Shown: positions 1 through 12,440 of the stretch, in pieces
How positions within the stretch are numbered: the stretch's first letter is position 1
How the letters are laid out: every line of letters begins with the position of its first letter
Source of the DNA: Erythroxylum novogranatense
Lineage: Eukaryota > Streptophyta > Magnoliopsida > Malpighiales > Erythroxylaceae
Direction of reading: 5' to 3'
Length of the DNA stretch: 64,000 nt
NCBI GenBank assembly: GCA_029891385.1
Contig: JAIWQS010000078.1
Location: 124,001 to 188,000, forward strand
Program-made: the position numbers and the translations under genes
Notes under the pieces: generated by a model
Told to the model about the DNA's origin: nothing
Database searches by the model: none
What the model saw: only the letters and a program-made list of their open reading frames with translations

Positions 1-485
1 GCGATTTTTACTCGAGAAACAATTTGTCATTAATTGACGATTTATCCGATCCGAGAATTTCCCAATTATTTTTCCGAGAATTAATGAAATTCCTAAAATT
101 ATAAAACAGTGTAAAGACACTCCAAATAATTTCTCAATCACGAAATCACCTTTTCTACCCTAAAACATGTTTATGCCATCGCAATTTTGTTCGATCCGGG
201 AATTTTCTCCGGAAAAATCCAGAAAAATTTCTAAAAATTCCTTAAAATGTAAAACCATTTATGGTGCAGTCCAATCAATTTTCCAAACTCAATTATCCCA
301 TTAATTCCAATAAAATTGCTTTAGGCCCAATAATGGAATGTCATGAATGCATTTATCGTAATTCCATGTACACGATTGATACTGTATCAATCATATTATG
401 CATGAACAGTTCTAAATATTCCTATTAGTCCCATCCTATGCCAAGTTTACTATTTTACCCTTCCGTGAGGGGGGTGGATGTTACA
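1..485 (-). repeat. 3' LTR (partial) of LARD-like gypsy-type element
   Basis: Direct repeat of 7768-8258, similar along its whole length with small indels. Read on the minus strand the LTR starts TGTAACATCC at 485; its other end lies outside the window. Beside it (486-530, minus strand) is a purine-rich tract and the remnant of a gypsy pol 3' end, so this is the downstream LTR of a minus-strand element. Confidence 0.85.
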
Positions 486-530
486 ATTCTCCTCCTTATA
501 AGAATTTCGTCCTCGAAATTCTCGGCCAAC
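486..530 (-). other. Polypurine tract and pol 3'-end remnant
   Basis: On the minus strand this reads a short peptide ENFEDEILIRRR followed by AGGAGGAGAAT and then the LTR start TGTAACATCC. The arrangement 'FEDEIL..' + purine tract + TGTAACA is typical of plant chromovirus (Tekay/Del) elements and is the only pol-like remnant seen in this element. It primes plus-strand DNA synthesis. Confidence 0.75.
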
Positions 531-3500
531 TGTTCACTATGACAAGAATCATATGAGTCTATATATCCTATACACTTTTCCACTTAATGATTCACTTTTG
601 AGTGATCACAAGAACCACTCTCAAATCCGGGTTCGATTACTATGGCTAACTCATGATCACTTAAGACAAGAAACGGATTTGACAAAACTATCGATTGTGA
701 TCTCATTTTCTTAGCTATCTCACTTGTCATTTCTAGAATAGTTACTACCTTTGGTTCCAATATATAACTCAAGACAAGATTTTTTTTAAATCTATTCACT
801 TATCACATTTTTTTCCTCTAATACCTTTTCCCACAAAGGTCGTATAGTCCAATTCAGTATTCCTTTCGAGGACATCTCCATATCTTTGGTGCCTCCCATA
901 ATCACGTCAGGAACGATTTACATTCCTTTGGTACCCATACAGTGACATTTAATTTCAATTTACTATAAGTAACAATGTACCTAATGCAGTCACTTATTAT
1001 ATGCCATTCACTTTATATTTAAAATTGATTCTCGTAAGACAATTCACTATTCTATAATGTTCACACACTTTATCCGGATATACAGTTTACTCTGTCTCAT
1101 TTGTCCGATCCGATTTCACTTTAGCTAACCATGCAGCCTTCCTAAGTCACTTTCCTTTGTCTCACTTATTATAGTCTCAAATCCATCATGATCTTTGACT
1201 CCCAAAGAGTAATCGCTAAAGTTGTAGCCAGATATTCTACAAATCAATCGTAACTCTATAACACGATCATAATCAAACCTTTTCCTATTGGACATTCAAC
1301 CTATAAACACTTGAGCCAAGAATCACTTCATTCTTTACCTACAATTACTCAATTTCACTTTTCAAATATGCTTACTAGAATGTCTAACTTTGACTGTTCA
1401 CATTCTTGTTCTAATACCTTTTTATCGGGTACACTTACTTCTTCTTCGAATTTTTCACTATAGTTTTCCAATTCCATTGGTATATTCAAACTCATCATAA
1501 GATTTCTCCCCATTTACTTTCTGCATTCTTAACCTTTCTTATCACTAGATTTACAACTTCAATTTTCCAGAAACACTTCACAATTACCCATAATCATTGA
1601 CACTCATTGAAAATCCCAATATCGAATTGATCCATTCATCGCAAAGATTGTCGTATTTATACCCGTCTCTTTCCTCAAATTAACACAGATGTATGCTTAT
1701 GGAATTTCTGTCTTCAAGGCTTTCAATCATGAGAATGGCACTAATACCATTTATCACGGTCGATTCAATTTATTTCATACTTGTTCAACATATTGTCGCA
1801 TTCAATACTCACTACCCACTCTTCCAATGTATGTATATCATCGATGTCGATTCCTCAATTAGTCCTATCGTTCTTTTTACTTTTCACTGCTCCACAATTC
1901 CAAACACATTCTATCTCTAATCACAACTACTACCATTTGCTTACTTCAGATAAATCCTATTAAGGTCTTAGTGACTTTACCATACATCTTTTACCCTTTT
2001 TATCGAGTCTACAACGAGTGTATCTACAATTTCTTTATGAGGTGTCACTACATCACCTCATTGTCGATTTTCTTTTTGACCCTCTTGTCTCCATTCGCCA
2101 CTCTTTTCCATTTCTCTTCTCATTTGTTTTCATATCATTCCTATCAACATATGTTAATACCTTGTCATCTATATTTAAACCTCCAAAATTTTCCATTTTA
2201 TTTTAGTATCTCTCTCTTCTCGATTCGGGACTCTTTTATTTTTCGTTTCAAATCTAGATTCTCAACGCTTTTACATCATAACTGGAGATCGATTCACTTC
2301 ACATTGCAATAGAATCACCTCAAATTAAAATCTCACTCATATGTAATTCTTTACATTTCGTACATACAAGGTGAGATAATCTCAGCAGATATGAGCTATG
2401 ACCCAATTTCACTTTTAATTTTGTCACAAAAGTCTCATCAACCAATGATTATTTCTAATTGTGTTTCAATCCTTCTTCACTATAATGCATAATCTCAATC
2501 AAGACACTCTTATGTCATCATTTAACAGATCGTAACATTCCTTTCGAAGGTTCCTTGTGGCGATCACTTAAACACTTTCTTCGACACTTATTCAAGAATC
2601 TATACCGTAATCACTTTTGAGTTCCTCTCATACAGTACACTCATTCCACCTTTGTCTTACTTTAACCTCTTAAGAACTTCACACTTTAATCACTCTAAAC
2701 ATTTACCGCTCATTTCCTCTATGATTTCCATATATCCGTCACATACATTTCATTAGTCACATTCAACATTATCGTCAATAGATATCCCCAACAAGAATCG
2801 ACTTAAATACAATAACTCTTTTCATATACCGCTATGTGGTTTCATTTTTTTCAAGATCTTTATTTCATTCTCACCATATCATTAAACTGTATGTCTCATT
2901 CCCCTATCCATTACGTGCAACTTGACCTTATAAGGTCATATCAATTTGGCTTATCAGCTTATGATCATTATTCCTATTTTTCATTCCGCTTTACGCTACT
3001 TATCTTCTATTTTCCTCAAAGGTCTATGATCAGTGTTCAGGTCCCCAATACCCGACAAAATCGTTGATACCACTCCATTTTATCCCTATCTATATACCTA
3101 TCCATTTACCATTTTCGTGTCCATATACACCTAATTCAGTATTTCCCGATACACCATCAGTAGAAATCATCTGTCTGTTTTTTTTTCTTTACGATTTTAT
3201 CATACGAATTTCCAACCTCGAAACACCCTAATCACCTAACAATTTCAGTCTCAAACATAAGCGGTCTAGTTCATAACCATTTCCCGAATTCATTTCAGTC
3301 TATCTTTACACTTTTATCTCACTCAAATAGGCACTGAACATCTTTCCTTTTCGATTCTTTCAGTTCTCAATAAACCGATTAAAGATTTTATCGAGCTTCT
3401 TTCCATTTCGCTATTATCTCTACTAATCTCTAACTTGAATACAAGTGAATCAAAATATGCCCGATCGACCATCTACATTTTACTCAATTCCAATATTTCC

Positions 3501-3950
3501 TTTCATGTCATATACAATGTAATCGTAATTACCTAACTATCCCGTGCTTTTTAATTCCGCTTAGATCTACTATAACCAATAAGCTTCCCATATCTCTAAT
3601 GGACCTCTCCAAGTTCTCAACATTTGCATTCAATTTAATTTGGAAATTCTTAATTAGTCAAGGCCAACACAGTCATTCTACTATCACTTATAAGGGTTTC
3701 TAACCCAGTACAATATCAACCTTCTTATCATTTTTTTTCCTTTATCCTTTCCTAATTGATTATCCCCTTTTAGGGATTTTCACTCTAATCCAGTCTCACT
3801 CTTCTCTCACTTAATCACTTGACACTTATGCACCCTTAGGATTTATCCTCGTGCGATCGACTAAGGATCGATTACCACGATCAGAACGACGCCGATCGAA
3901 ATGCATGAAACCTATGTTCCAAATCGTGCCCAGATACATTACGCACTCTT

Positions 3951-3963
3951 GGGCTCGATACCA
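3951..3963 (-). other. Primer binding site of LARD-like element
   Basis: The minus strand reads TGGTATCGAGCCC, close to the TGGTATCAGAGC complement of plant initiator tRNA-Met. It lies six bases from the LTR end at 3970 (minus-strand LTR end ...GCGTTACA). Confidence 0.75.
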
Positions 3964-4659
3964 CCTAAATGTAACGCCTCACACCGTAAGACCCAACCCG
4001 ATATCGTTGGTGATATCCGAGTCCGTGTCCCACGAGAGTGGCGATTACATCGATCGATTTAAAATTCAGTATACATTTTTTTTCTTTGGAGCCATCAACT
4101 CCACGCTCACACGCAAACACAAGATAAGTAAATAAAATCCGTGTTCAATAAAAACCCGTTTCAGTTATTACGGTCATCCAAAGAATCATTACAATAAGTC
4201 AATGCAAGAAACATTAATACCACAATGGCTCAAGAAAATATAAAGCCTTGTTATCAAGTTGATTGCGGAATACAATTTACTAAAATACTAATGCAGACCA
4301 CTAACCGATCCCGATCTCTAACCTTTACTCGACTACAAGAGACATACTCCCGTGTCAACCGGGTATTCTTCAGACCGAAAATAGATGCAAATTTTGGGTG
4401 AGTTTTATGAACTCGGTGAGAAACCATCATCGATGGTTCACTCAATTCATGCATGTTCAATCACTTGCCAAATATCACATACGAACACAGCTCACAAATG
4501 TAATCTCAAATAGTACATACCATTACATTTCACAAATGTAAGGCGTATCGCCTTTCATACAATCCAAATTCAATCATACCATATATGCAATGCACATGAG
4601 ACCCTTTCCATTTTCATTACGTTGTTGTGGCGATGCGCTTGGCTGCCCCGATGCGGGCA

Positions 4660-4745
4660 CATTACGTTGAGCCAATGGCTCGAACATTGGGCTTGAAGCC
4701 TAATACATCGAGCCCGAGGCTCAATACGCTGGACACGAGGTCCCG
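4660..4745. repeat. Run of short GC-rich palindromes inside LTR
   Basis: Three small inverted repeats follow each other at about 20-base spacing: GAGCC-aat-GGCTC, GGCTT-g-AAGCC and GAGCC-cga-GGCTC, joined by similar linkers (AACATTG, AATACATC, AATACGCTGG). They look like diverged copies of one unit with hairpin potential. Function unknown. Confidence 0.6.
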
Positions 4746-5679
4746 TGCGTTGGTGAAAACTCATATATCGTTGGGCGTGATATGCCTCGATCCGGTGGCT
4801 ATCCGGTCACAACCGCTTTATCTCGATCATGTCCTTATGTATGAATGCATATGTTCCAATTTCCATTCTGATTATTCTATCACTTACATTCAATGCCATT
4901 TCCTATTTCTTGGACCTTGATCCCAGTATTTCAATCATATATTTTCCAATTTATTGCATCATACCATATCGCATTTAAAAGTCACATCCAATGTATCAAA
5001 CGGATAAGTAACACTTCAAGTATCAATTTCCCATTCCTCAACCTTTGGTCCGAGATCTCCCATTCACAAACGAGTTACAAATAGCACGCCGTTATCTCAT
5101 TCCCATATTTGAGACACCTATGGTCCAAATCAATCAAAGTCAAATACATAAACCTCCATTATCTCCACATGGCATAATAGCAAAATCTTAAACACATAAA
5201 GGTTGAGGAACCAACTAGGTTACTCACCTATTACTTCCGAAGCTAATCTTGGGAAAGCCTCTGTGACGTCGGTCAATCGACGCCCAATTGGACCTCTATA
5301 TGAATCGAGAAAAGTACGAGTCACTAAATATGAAATTTGTGCTCATGTTGATGAGATATGCATGTTCATGGCAATCCGGTCCTAATTCAATATTTTCTCA
5401 AAATAAAATTCTATCAAAATTAGAAATCCATAGGCGACGACGGTGCGCATTTGGACCTCTATAGGTCCTCGATTAAATAAAACAGTGTTTACATGTTCCG
5501 TCAATAGGGGCTACGTCAAATTCCGTCTAAAATTCCCGTTTTCTCATAATATGAAATTAAATATTCAACGAATCCGATGCCTCTGGAATCAGGTCAATCG
5601 GACGTCGGACGGAAAGAAATTGACAAATGAGCAGTCGGATCAATTAATACCAAATAAAATTCAAAATAAAATTCCCAGC

Positions 5680-5810
5680 GCCTCGCTGAAGGCGAGGCGC
5701 CGCCCTCGAGGCTGAATCACCTCGTTTGCCACGAGGCGGCGTCGCCCTCGCGACCGGCCGATTATCTCGCCCGAGGCGAGATGTCGCCCTCATGAGACGC
5801 ATGAGTCACC
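5680..5810. other. GC-rich island inside LTR
   Basis: Locally GC-rich stretch in AT-rich DNA with repeated GCGAGG / CCTCG words (for example GCCTCGCTGAAGGCGAGGCGC, an imperfect hairpin). Comparable CG-rich stretches lie in the other chromovirus-type LTRs of this window (32.8-33.0, 44.3-44.5, 51.4-51.55 kb), so this seems a shared property of these LTRs. Confidence 0.5.
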
Positions 5811-8258
5811 CCGCCTTGCCCTTTTCCTTTTTTTCAGATTTCAATCCTACTTTTCAACTACTCTAACTTTTAGCACACAAATCAGAAAAATACCCACTAT
5901 ACCTCATTGGAAAGCTTATGAAAAGCCCTACAATTCTCAAGAAGACCATAAAAATCAATTCCAACCCTAAGGGTGTCAAATAAGCCATCAAACCTTCTGC
6001 CTTCACAATTTCCCTCAACACAGGGCAGTACATTTACAATTTCATAACTCACTGATTCCTTAGTAATAAATTACCACAAAAATATGCTTAATAAGTTCAC
6101 AATGTCCTCTACAACTTTCATGAACAACCCAAAATCAAATTCTATTTCTAACTAGTCAATTAATTCATTCAATGTCACTGTCCCTGAAATCCTTCAATTT
6201 GGGCAGTAACCTTACAAGAGGCATAACTTCCAGTATACAAGTCAATAAATTCAGAACTTTATATCCCTGAAAAGATAACATCTCAAACTTCAATTTTCAT
6301 GAAGCACTCAACATCCAATTCGATCTCTAACAATTTAAAAACTGTTATGGAAGTTTCTGTTATGATCAGCCACTCATAACCTAATGTATGGTCAGTTTTT
6401 GAAAAATCATAACTCCCAATTCTGACTTCTAAAAATTACAAACCATATGTAATTTTCAAGGTAATCTTTTCCTCTACAACTTTTCAGAAGCTCACTCACA
6501 CCAATTCAGTCCAATTAAAATGTTAAAATTGCCTCCAATCAGTACACTCACAAAATCACACTTAAGCTAGGTTTCATCCAAACTGCTCAAAACCAGTCAT
6601 TAGTAATCAATTCATATCTCCCAATACACAATTCCAAAAATAGCAAGATCAGTAGCAATGGAAAGATAATCAAATATGATACAACTTCCATGAAGACCAT
6701 TCTCCCAAATTCCATCTCAATTAATTCATAAAAATCATCAAAACTCAGATGTCATGGTTGCAGTTACTGTTCACAGACAATGGAACAGTAACTTTCCATG
6801 CAAAATTTCACCCTTCTATCATTGGAATTCAACAACACTTATTTCACACTAAATTGGAGCCAACAGTCCAAAGTTTCAGTGGCCACTAACCTTACCTCAT
6901 TTTCATTTCTACACAATAAGTTATGACTAAAACAGTAACATTAATCAAAATTCCAACTTTCCAGATTTAAGGTTAACCTTAGTTCAACCAATTCCAATGC
7001 CTTTTTCACATCACTAGACATCAAAATAAATACAAATTAAATATTACTCCAGTCATACATATACTAGGGTTAATACTGAAAAATTGGCAGCCTTAAATTC
7101 CTCAATTCAATTACTCAAATAATTATCTATATTCACTTCAAAATCAAGTTAACAACACATCTTTCAAGTTAGCTTCCTCAAATCATAACTCAACAATTCA
7201 AACTATCTTTTTCATAACATTTAACCATCATCACTCATAATTAATAAACAATAACCCCCTTTAAATGCACCCACTAATCATGATTTATGAACTACATAAT
7301 CAAAACATCATTAAAAACAAACTTAAAACCTTACCTATTAGAGCCTCCAACTTCACACCAACTCTTAACTTACTTTACTTTCTTTCCTTACTACCCTTCA
7401 TGTACGGTTATCTCATGGTGAGAAGGGGAGAGGATTTAAGGTGGTAAACATGAAGGCAATCCCTCAAGGTTGGAGAAAAATAAGCAAAAATCGATGGAGG
7501 TATTCTAAAGGCAAGTAAGTTTCGGATGACAATAACCAAGACTCAAAACTCATCCTTTCTTTTCTTTTAAAACAAGCGAGCCGAGAGCATTCGGATGGAG
7601 CATTAAATGAAGACTTTTAAATGGCAATTCCTCATTGGTTTATTTTATAAACAGAGTCAAAAATATATTTGTTTACTTTCGGTCAAAATTTTACTCCATT
7701 TCACTCAAATGACCACCTTTTCGCCAAATCCCAAAATAATACACCCAATATTACAGTACGATGGGTAGCGATTTTTGCTACCAAGAAACGAATTTGCTCG
7801 CCAATTGACGATTTATCCGATCCGAGAATTTCCCGAATTATTTTACGAGAATTAATGAAATTCCTAAAATTATAAAACAGTAACAAGACACTCCAAATAA
7901 TTTCTCAATCACGGAAATCACCTTTTCTACCCCAAAACATGTTTATGTCGATTCTGGCAATTTTGCCGGTCCGGAATTTTCTAGGAAAAATCGAGAAAAA
8001 TTTCTAAAATCCCTTAAAATGTAAAACCATTTATAGTGCGGTCAATCAATTTTCCAAACTCAATTATCCCATTAATTCCAATAAATTGCTTTAGGCCCAA
8101 TTCTAGGAAATGTCATGAATGCATTTCTCAGTAATTCCATGTATAACGATTGATACGTGTATCAATCCTATTATCATGAACAGTTCTAAATATTCCTATT
8201 AGTCCCATCCTATGCCAAGTTTACTATTTTACCCTTCCAGGGAGGGTGGGATGTTACA

Positions 8259-9020
8259 TCGGATGAGAAAGAAGAATAGCCTTCAAAGTGAATTTTTAAC
8301 CATTTCAAGGAGGAGAGTCGTGGATGATGATGAAAGAAGAAGACAAAACCAATTAATTAAAAGGGACACTTGGCTTTTAATGAGAAAAGCCAAAATTCAA
8401 GTTAATCCTATTTAATAATAATAAAACAAAACATAATCCCACTTAATCTTTCATCCCACTAATGCTAATGGCTCTCTAACAATTCTTAAAATAATATATC
8501 CAAAATGACAGATACCATTTGGTAGCAATTTAGATTATCGAAAATCGTAGGTTAAATCATTGGCGATTTTTCCCGATCAGGAAATTTCCCGAATCATTTT
8601 TTGAAAATTACCTAAATTGCCCAAAATTGTAACACATATGACAGTCCACTTCCAATAATTGTTCAAACTCGAAACCACATTTTCCACAACAAAAACACAT
8701 TTAGGCCATTTACCTACGATTTTGCGGTTCTGCAGAATTTTCTAGGATAATTCCAAAAAATTCCATAAATCCCTAAAATGTAAAACACTCTATGGCGACT
8801 CCAAATAATTTTTCAAATACAATTATCCCATAAATTTCACAAAAGATCTCAATTGAAACCTGTAGGAAAATGTCATGAATGCATGTTTACCATATGCAAG
8901 TGCAACAAACCATCAATCATAGAGGCGATAAGTTGTATGTTCATGCCAAGTTATAATTTAATACTCCTAACCCGTCCCAATTTACTAAAATACCCTTCCC
9001 ATCGGTGATGGGATATTACA
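8259..9020 (-). repeat. Older, diverged LTR fragment of the same family
   Basis: Positions 8520-9020 resemble the terminal 490 bp of the LARD LTR (shared words GCGATTTTT, AATGTCATGAATGCAT, TACCCTTCCC, ending GGGATATTACA) but are clearly more diverged. The LARD element therefore appears to have landed in or beside an older related LTR. The other end is not found. Confidence 0.6.
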
Positions 9021-11595
9021 ATACTAGTATGAATTGGTGAAATATGAAATCAATTGTGAAGAAATTGTGATTTATGATATGGAATTTGTGTAAATTGGTT
9101 TAGGCCAATTTTGAAAATTGGGGATTTTCAAAATTGGAGATTGAAATAGCTTGAATATGTGAGGAATTGATATTTTCTAAGCTCAATTTGAAAAATTAAG
9201 TTAATTATGATATTGAATTTGATTGAATTGGTTTAGGTTCAATTTGGAATTTGGAGATTTTAGAAATTAATGATGTACATATTTTGGAATTAGTATGAAT
9301 TGATGACTTATGCATCAAATTGAAGGATTAAGTTATTTATGAGATTGAATTTTGATGAAATTGCTTTAGGGAATGTTAAATTGGAAGAAAGAAGGAGGCT
9401 TTGGAGCAATTGAGGTACAAAGCAAGTTGTTAGCATGGATATGAGGTGGGTGGTATATTTCTTTATTGAATTGTAAGCTAAGAATGTGATTGTGAAAATT
9501 AAAGAAAGCAAAATTTGATTTTGATAAATTATTGTTGATAAAATGGGTTGAAAAGGTTGTAAATGTTTGATATTATGATTTCAAAGGGTTAAAATGAGTT
9601 TTAGAAAATGCAAGATTTATGAAATTCATGGTTTTCAAATTATTTGATTTATGATATAAATGATTTAAAGAATTAGTGCATATATTGTGATGAATTTGAT
9701 GAATATGTAATTTAAGTGATGATGTGAATTGCATTAGATTTGTTATGTGAATTCATGTGGATACGAGCTTGTGTCATTTATGACACAATATGATGATATG
9801 ATTTGAAAATGTAAAAATCAAGATTTTGAAAAGTGCCTTCTGGCAATTTGAATTTCCTTTTTCTTATATCTACGTGGGTTTGGTCAGTCCTTTGTGAGTC
9901 GATTACCTTTGTCTCTACTGTTTTAAGCCTTCGCCGCCGCATGAAGAGGCAATGGAGTTCGATCACGGACTCCCTTCACATCGCACATGACCGCTATGCG
10001 AAAATGTGCAGTACGTCCTGTTATGGACCAAACCAAACCATTTAATGTGTTATTGTGATTTGTGTTGGATGCCGCGGTATAACCCGCAAACACATGCCAC
10101 AGTATAACCTACAAACACCTACGGGTGGGGTGTGGGTCCAACATCAAACCATTCATTATGTTATGTGGGTTTTGATTTTGTTTATGTGCTATGTGATGCA
10201 TTCATGTTTGAAATTGTGCATGATTTGTGAAAAGTTTGAGAACTTGAGAAATGAGAAAGTGAATTTTCAATCATGAATTTGAGAAACATTTATGAATGTT
10301 TTGGAAAGTTTGAAAATGGGTTTTGGATAAATTTCGAATGGGAAATGTTTGAAAATTTTGAAAAGATAATTTTCGCTTATGTTTCAATTTATAAATATAT
10401 TATCCACGAGCTTAGAGCTCACCCCTTTCATCCTATCTCCGGGTTTAAATGCGGAGATCGGATGAAAGAGTATCAAACGTTTGATTCGATTTTGTATTAT
10501 TTGGATTTTTGTGCAAATTGAGATTTTGGTATTGAGATTGAATATGGCGAATTGCCATGTATGTATATGATTTATGAAGTTCGTATGAAATTGTGTATAT
10601 TAGGTTGATGTAAAGAATGAAGAGGTCGATGTACGGTTTTGAATTACGTGATTATAAATGATTTTGGAAATTGTCTATGAAATTGTGTATGATTTTGGGA
10701 AAATATATTGTTAATTGATATGGGAATTTGATTGAAGTGTTTAGATCTAAGATTGCGTTTGGTTGTTGGTGTTTGGATTCCGGACGGGAGAGTCCGATGA
10801 TTCTGGATTTTGTGATATTAGAAGTGTATTTTTCCTTGCAGAAATTTTTGGGATAGGATAAATGCAAGCGTTATCTTGCGGATTTTCGTTAGAAAATAAA
10901 TTGGAAAAGAAGAAAAATAAAATTTAGATGTATGAAAGATGGATTTATGAGATTGGTACTAATGTTAAGAAGTTTATTATGATTTGAGTGCGATTTGGGA
11001 TTTGTATGAATATCCAAGCATATGATGATTTTGTATGTAATGAAATAAAGTGATTAAGAATGAAAAGTCAAGGAATAAGAAAAAAAATATACCGGGTTTG
11101 GATAGTCTAAGTTCCCAACGCGAATGTGGTTCTGTGTTCTTGATTGTTCTCGGATGTCGGCTCCGTTTATTAAGTATCGATTCGCTTCCCGCCGCTTTGC
11201 TTCGGTACTTTCGTTTTTCGTTTCGCTAGCTTTCGCTTTGTTTATGATTCAAAATTTTGATGCGAAATTTCCGTTTCCATTCGATTCCGTTTTCCGTTCC
11301 ACTTTTTCGGTTGGGATCCGGTTCCCCGGATCGGATCCCAACAGTTAATGTACGCGTGGAAAGGATCAAAAGACACGATGTAGACTCTTGGTTTGAGAAA
11401 TGAAATGAGGCAAAAGATGGTTTTAAAAATATTATGAACTTCTATTGATGCTTAATAAGTGATTTATGATATGATGCCATGTGAAATGAGTGTAGTGATC
11501 GATCATAACTCGCTCTTATAGTAGGATATGTGCCAGAATGACCTCCGAGAGTCCCTGTGAGTACCCTGCGGTAAGGGGGCGCTACACTAAAACTT
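9021..11595 (+). repeat. LTR-like non-coding sequence, probably gypsy chromovirus type
   Basis: No credible coding frame. Long T/G-rich stretch with motifs recalling the plus-strand LTR at 32.2-34.4 kb (for example 'GGCGAATTGCC', 'GATCGGATCCCAACA' near 11340, ATGATTTATGAT words). A possible LTR end GGGGCGCTACA lies at 11585-11595, just before coding sequence of a copia element begins. The left border is not resolved. Assignment rests on general resemblance only. Confidence 0.4.
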
Positions 11596-12303
11596 TCAAT
11601 TTTTTCTGGTACTTCTATTCAAGATCCAACACTGTATAGATCAATTGTTGGTGGTCTTCAATATTTGTCTATGACAAGACTTAATATCTCCTTTTCTATG
11701 AATAAAGCTTCATAATTCATTCATGATCCTTGTGATCAACATTGGCAAGTTGTTAAATGTATTTTATATTACTTGAAAGGACTTATGATCATGGATTACT
11801 TATTAAAAAGTCCTCCTCAACTTAGTTTTTTGCGTACAGTGATAGTGATTGGTCTGCCTCCATTGATGACAGAAAATCAACTTGTGGTTATGCTCTGTTT
11901 ATGGGCTGTAATCTGATATCCTAGTCTTCCAAAGCGGCGATATAGTGCACGATCCTCCTGTTTGAGAATCGGCGATTGCATCATTGTCCAAGAACTTCAG
12001 TGGTTATAACCTCTACTTTATGAAATTAGACAATCTTGTTCACATACTCCCTCACTTTTTTGTGACAATCTCAATGCCACATATTTAACAACCACACCGA
12101 TTTTTCATTTCTGTTCCAAGTATTTAGAGATTGATTTTCACTTTGTGCGTGATAAATGTGCTCACATAGAACTTCAAGTACGCTACATATCTACTACAGA
12201 TCAACTTGCTGATGAATTTACAAAACCTTTACTCAAAACCCGCTTTCTTCATTTACGAGACAAGTTGTCGGTTGTTTCACCCCACAGTCAACTTGTGGGA
12301 GGG
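11596..12303 (+). pseudogene. Ty1-copia 3' pol fragment (end of RT and RNase H), decayed
   Basis: Fragments in shifting frames match the end of a copia polyprotein: a segment around 11630-11720 with SIVGGLQYL and MTRL-like words, RNase H with [22 protein letters not shown] (about 11834-11905), then a C-terminal 'TDQLADEFTKPL' motif (about 12196-12234). Several stops and frameshifts disrupt it. The 5' part (LTR, gag, integrase, most of RT) is missing; the sequence abuts LTR-like DNA at 11595. It ends in a polypurine tract GTGGGAGGG next to an LTR start. Confidence 0.8.
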
Positions 12304-12440
12304 TGATAAGGATATCTATGATCTCATCTGATATTATTTGCTATAATCTCTATCTACTGTAACTGTTTATACTTATCTCTATAGATTGTATCTATATATA
12401 CTATACAGAAGTTTGCCGTAAATAACAATCTTTTCATAGC
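12304..12440 (+). repeat. 3' LTR of the truncated copia element (right end approximate)
   Basis: Begins TGATAAGGATATC directly after the tract GTGGGAGGG (12295-12303). Short, AT-rich, with a TATA-like segment near 12391-12404. The 5' partner is not in the window, so the right end is an estimate. Confidence 0.55.

Larger units (their letters stand above)
486..3969 (-). mobile_element. LARD-like element, internal non-coding domain (element spans <1-8258)
   Basis: About 3.5 kb between two LTR copies, with a PBS at one end and a PPT at the other, but no gag, protease, RT, RNase H or integrase that I can recognise on either strand. Small open frames here are low-complexity. The plus strand is unusually pyrimidine-rich, with TCACTT / CACTTT words recurring very often (AAGTGA on the element's own strand). 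An LTR of about 4.3 kb with a non-coding interior of about 3.5 kb matches the known LARD class of non-autonomous elements, which depend on proteins of an autonomous relative. The surviving PPT/pol tail suggests a Tekay-type chromovirus relative. Confidence 0.7.
3970..8258 (-). repeat. 5' LTR of LARD-like element (about 4.3 kb)
   Basis: The ends are inverted: plus strand begins TGTAACGCC (3970) and ends GGATGTTACA (8258). The last 491 bp match window positions 1-485. The PBS lies just outside 3970. The LTR has no credible gene. It holds a cluster of short palindromes (about 4660-4740), a GC-rich segment (about 5680-5810) and a long AT-rich half. If the downstream flank is the target site, one TSD copy would be TCGGA (8259-8263); the partner is outside the window. 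Confidence 0.75.

Noticed and set aside
1693..3067. Several overlapping plus-strand open frames of 60-113 codons
   Set aside because: They overlap each other in different frames, are rich in Phe/Ser/Tyr/His because of pyrimidine-rich DNA, match no family, and lie in the interior of a non-coding retroelement.
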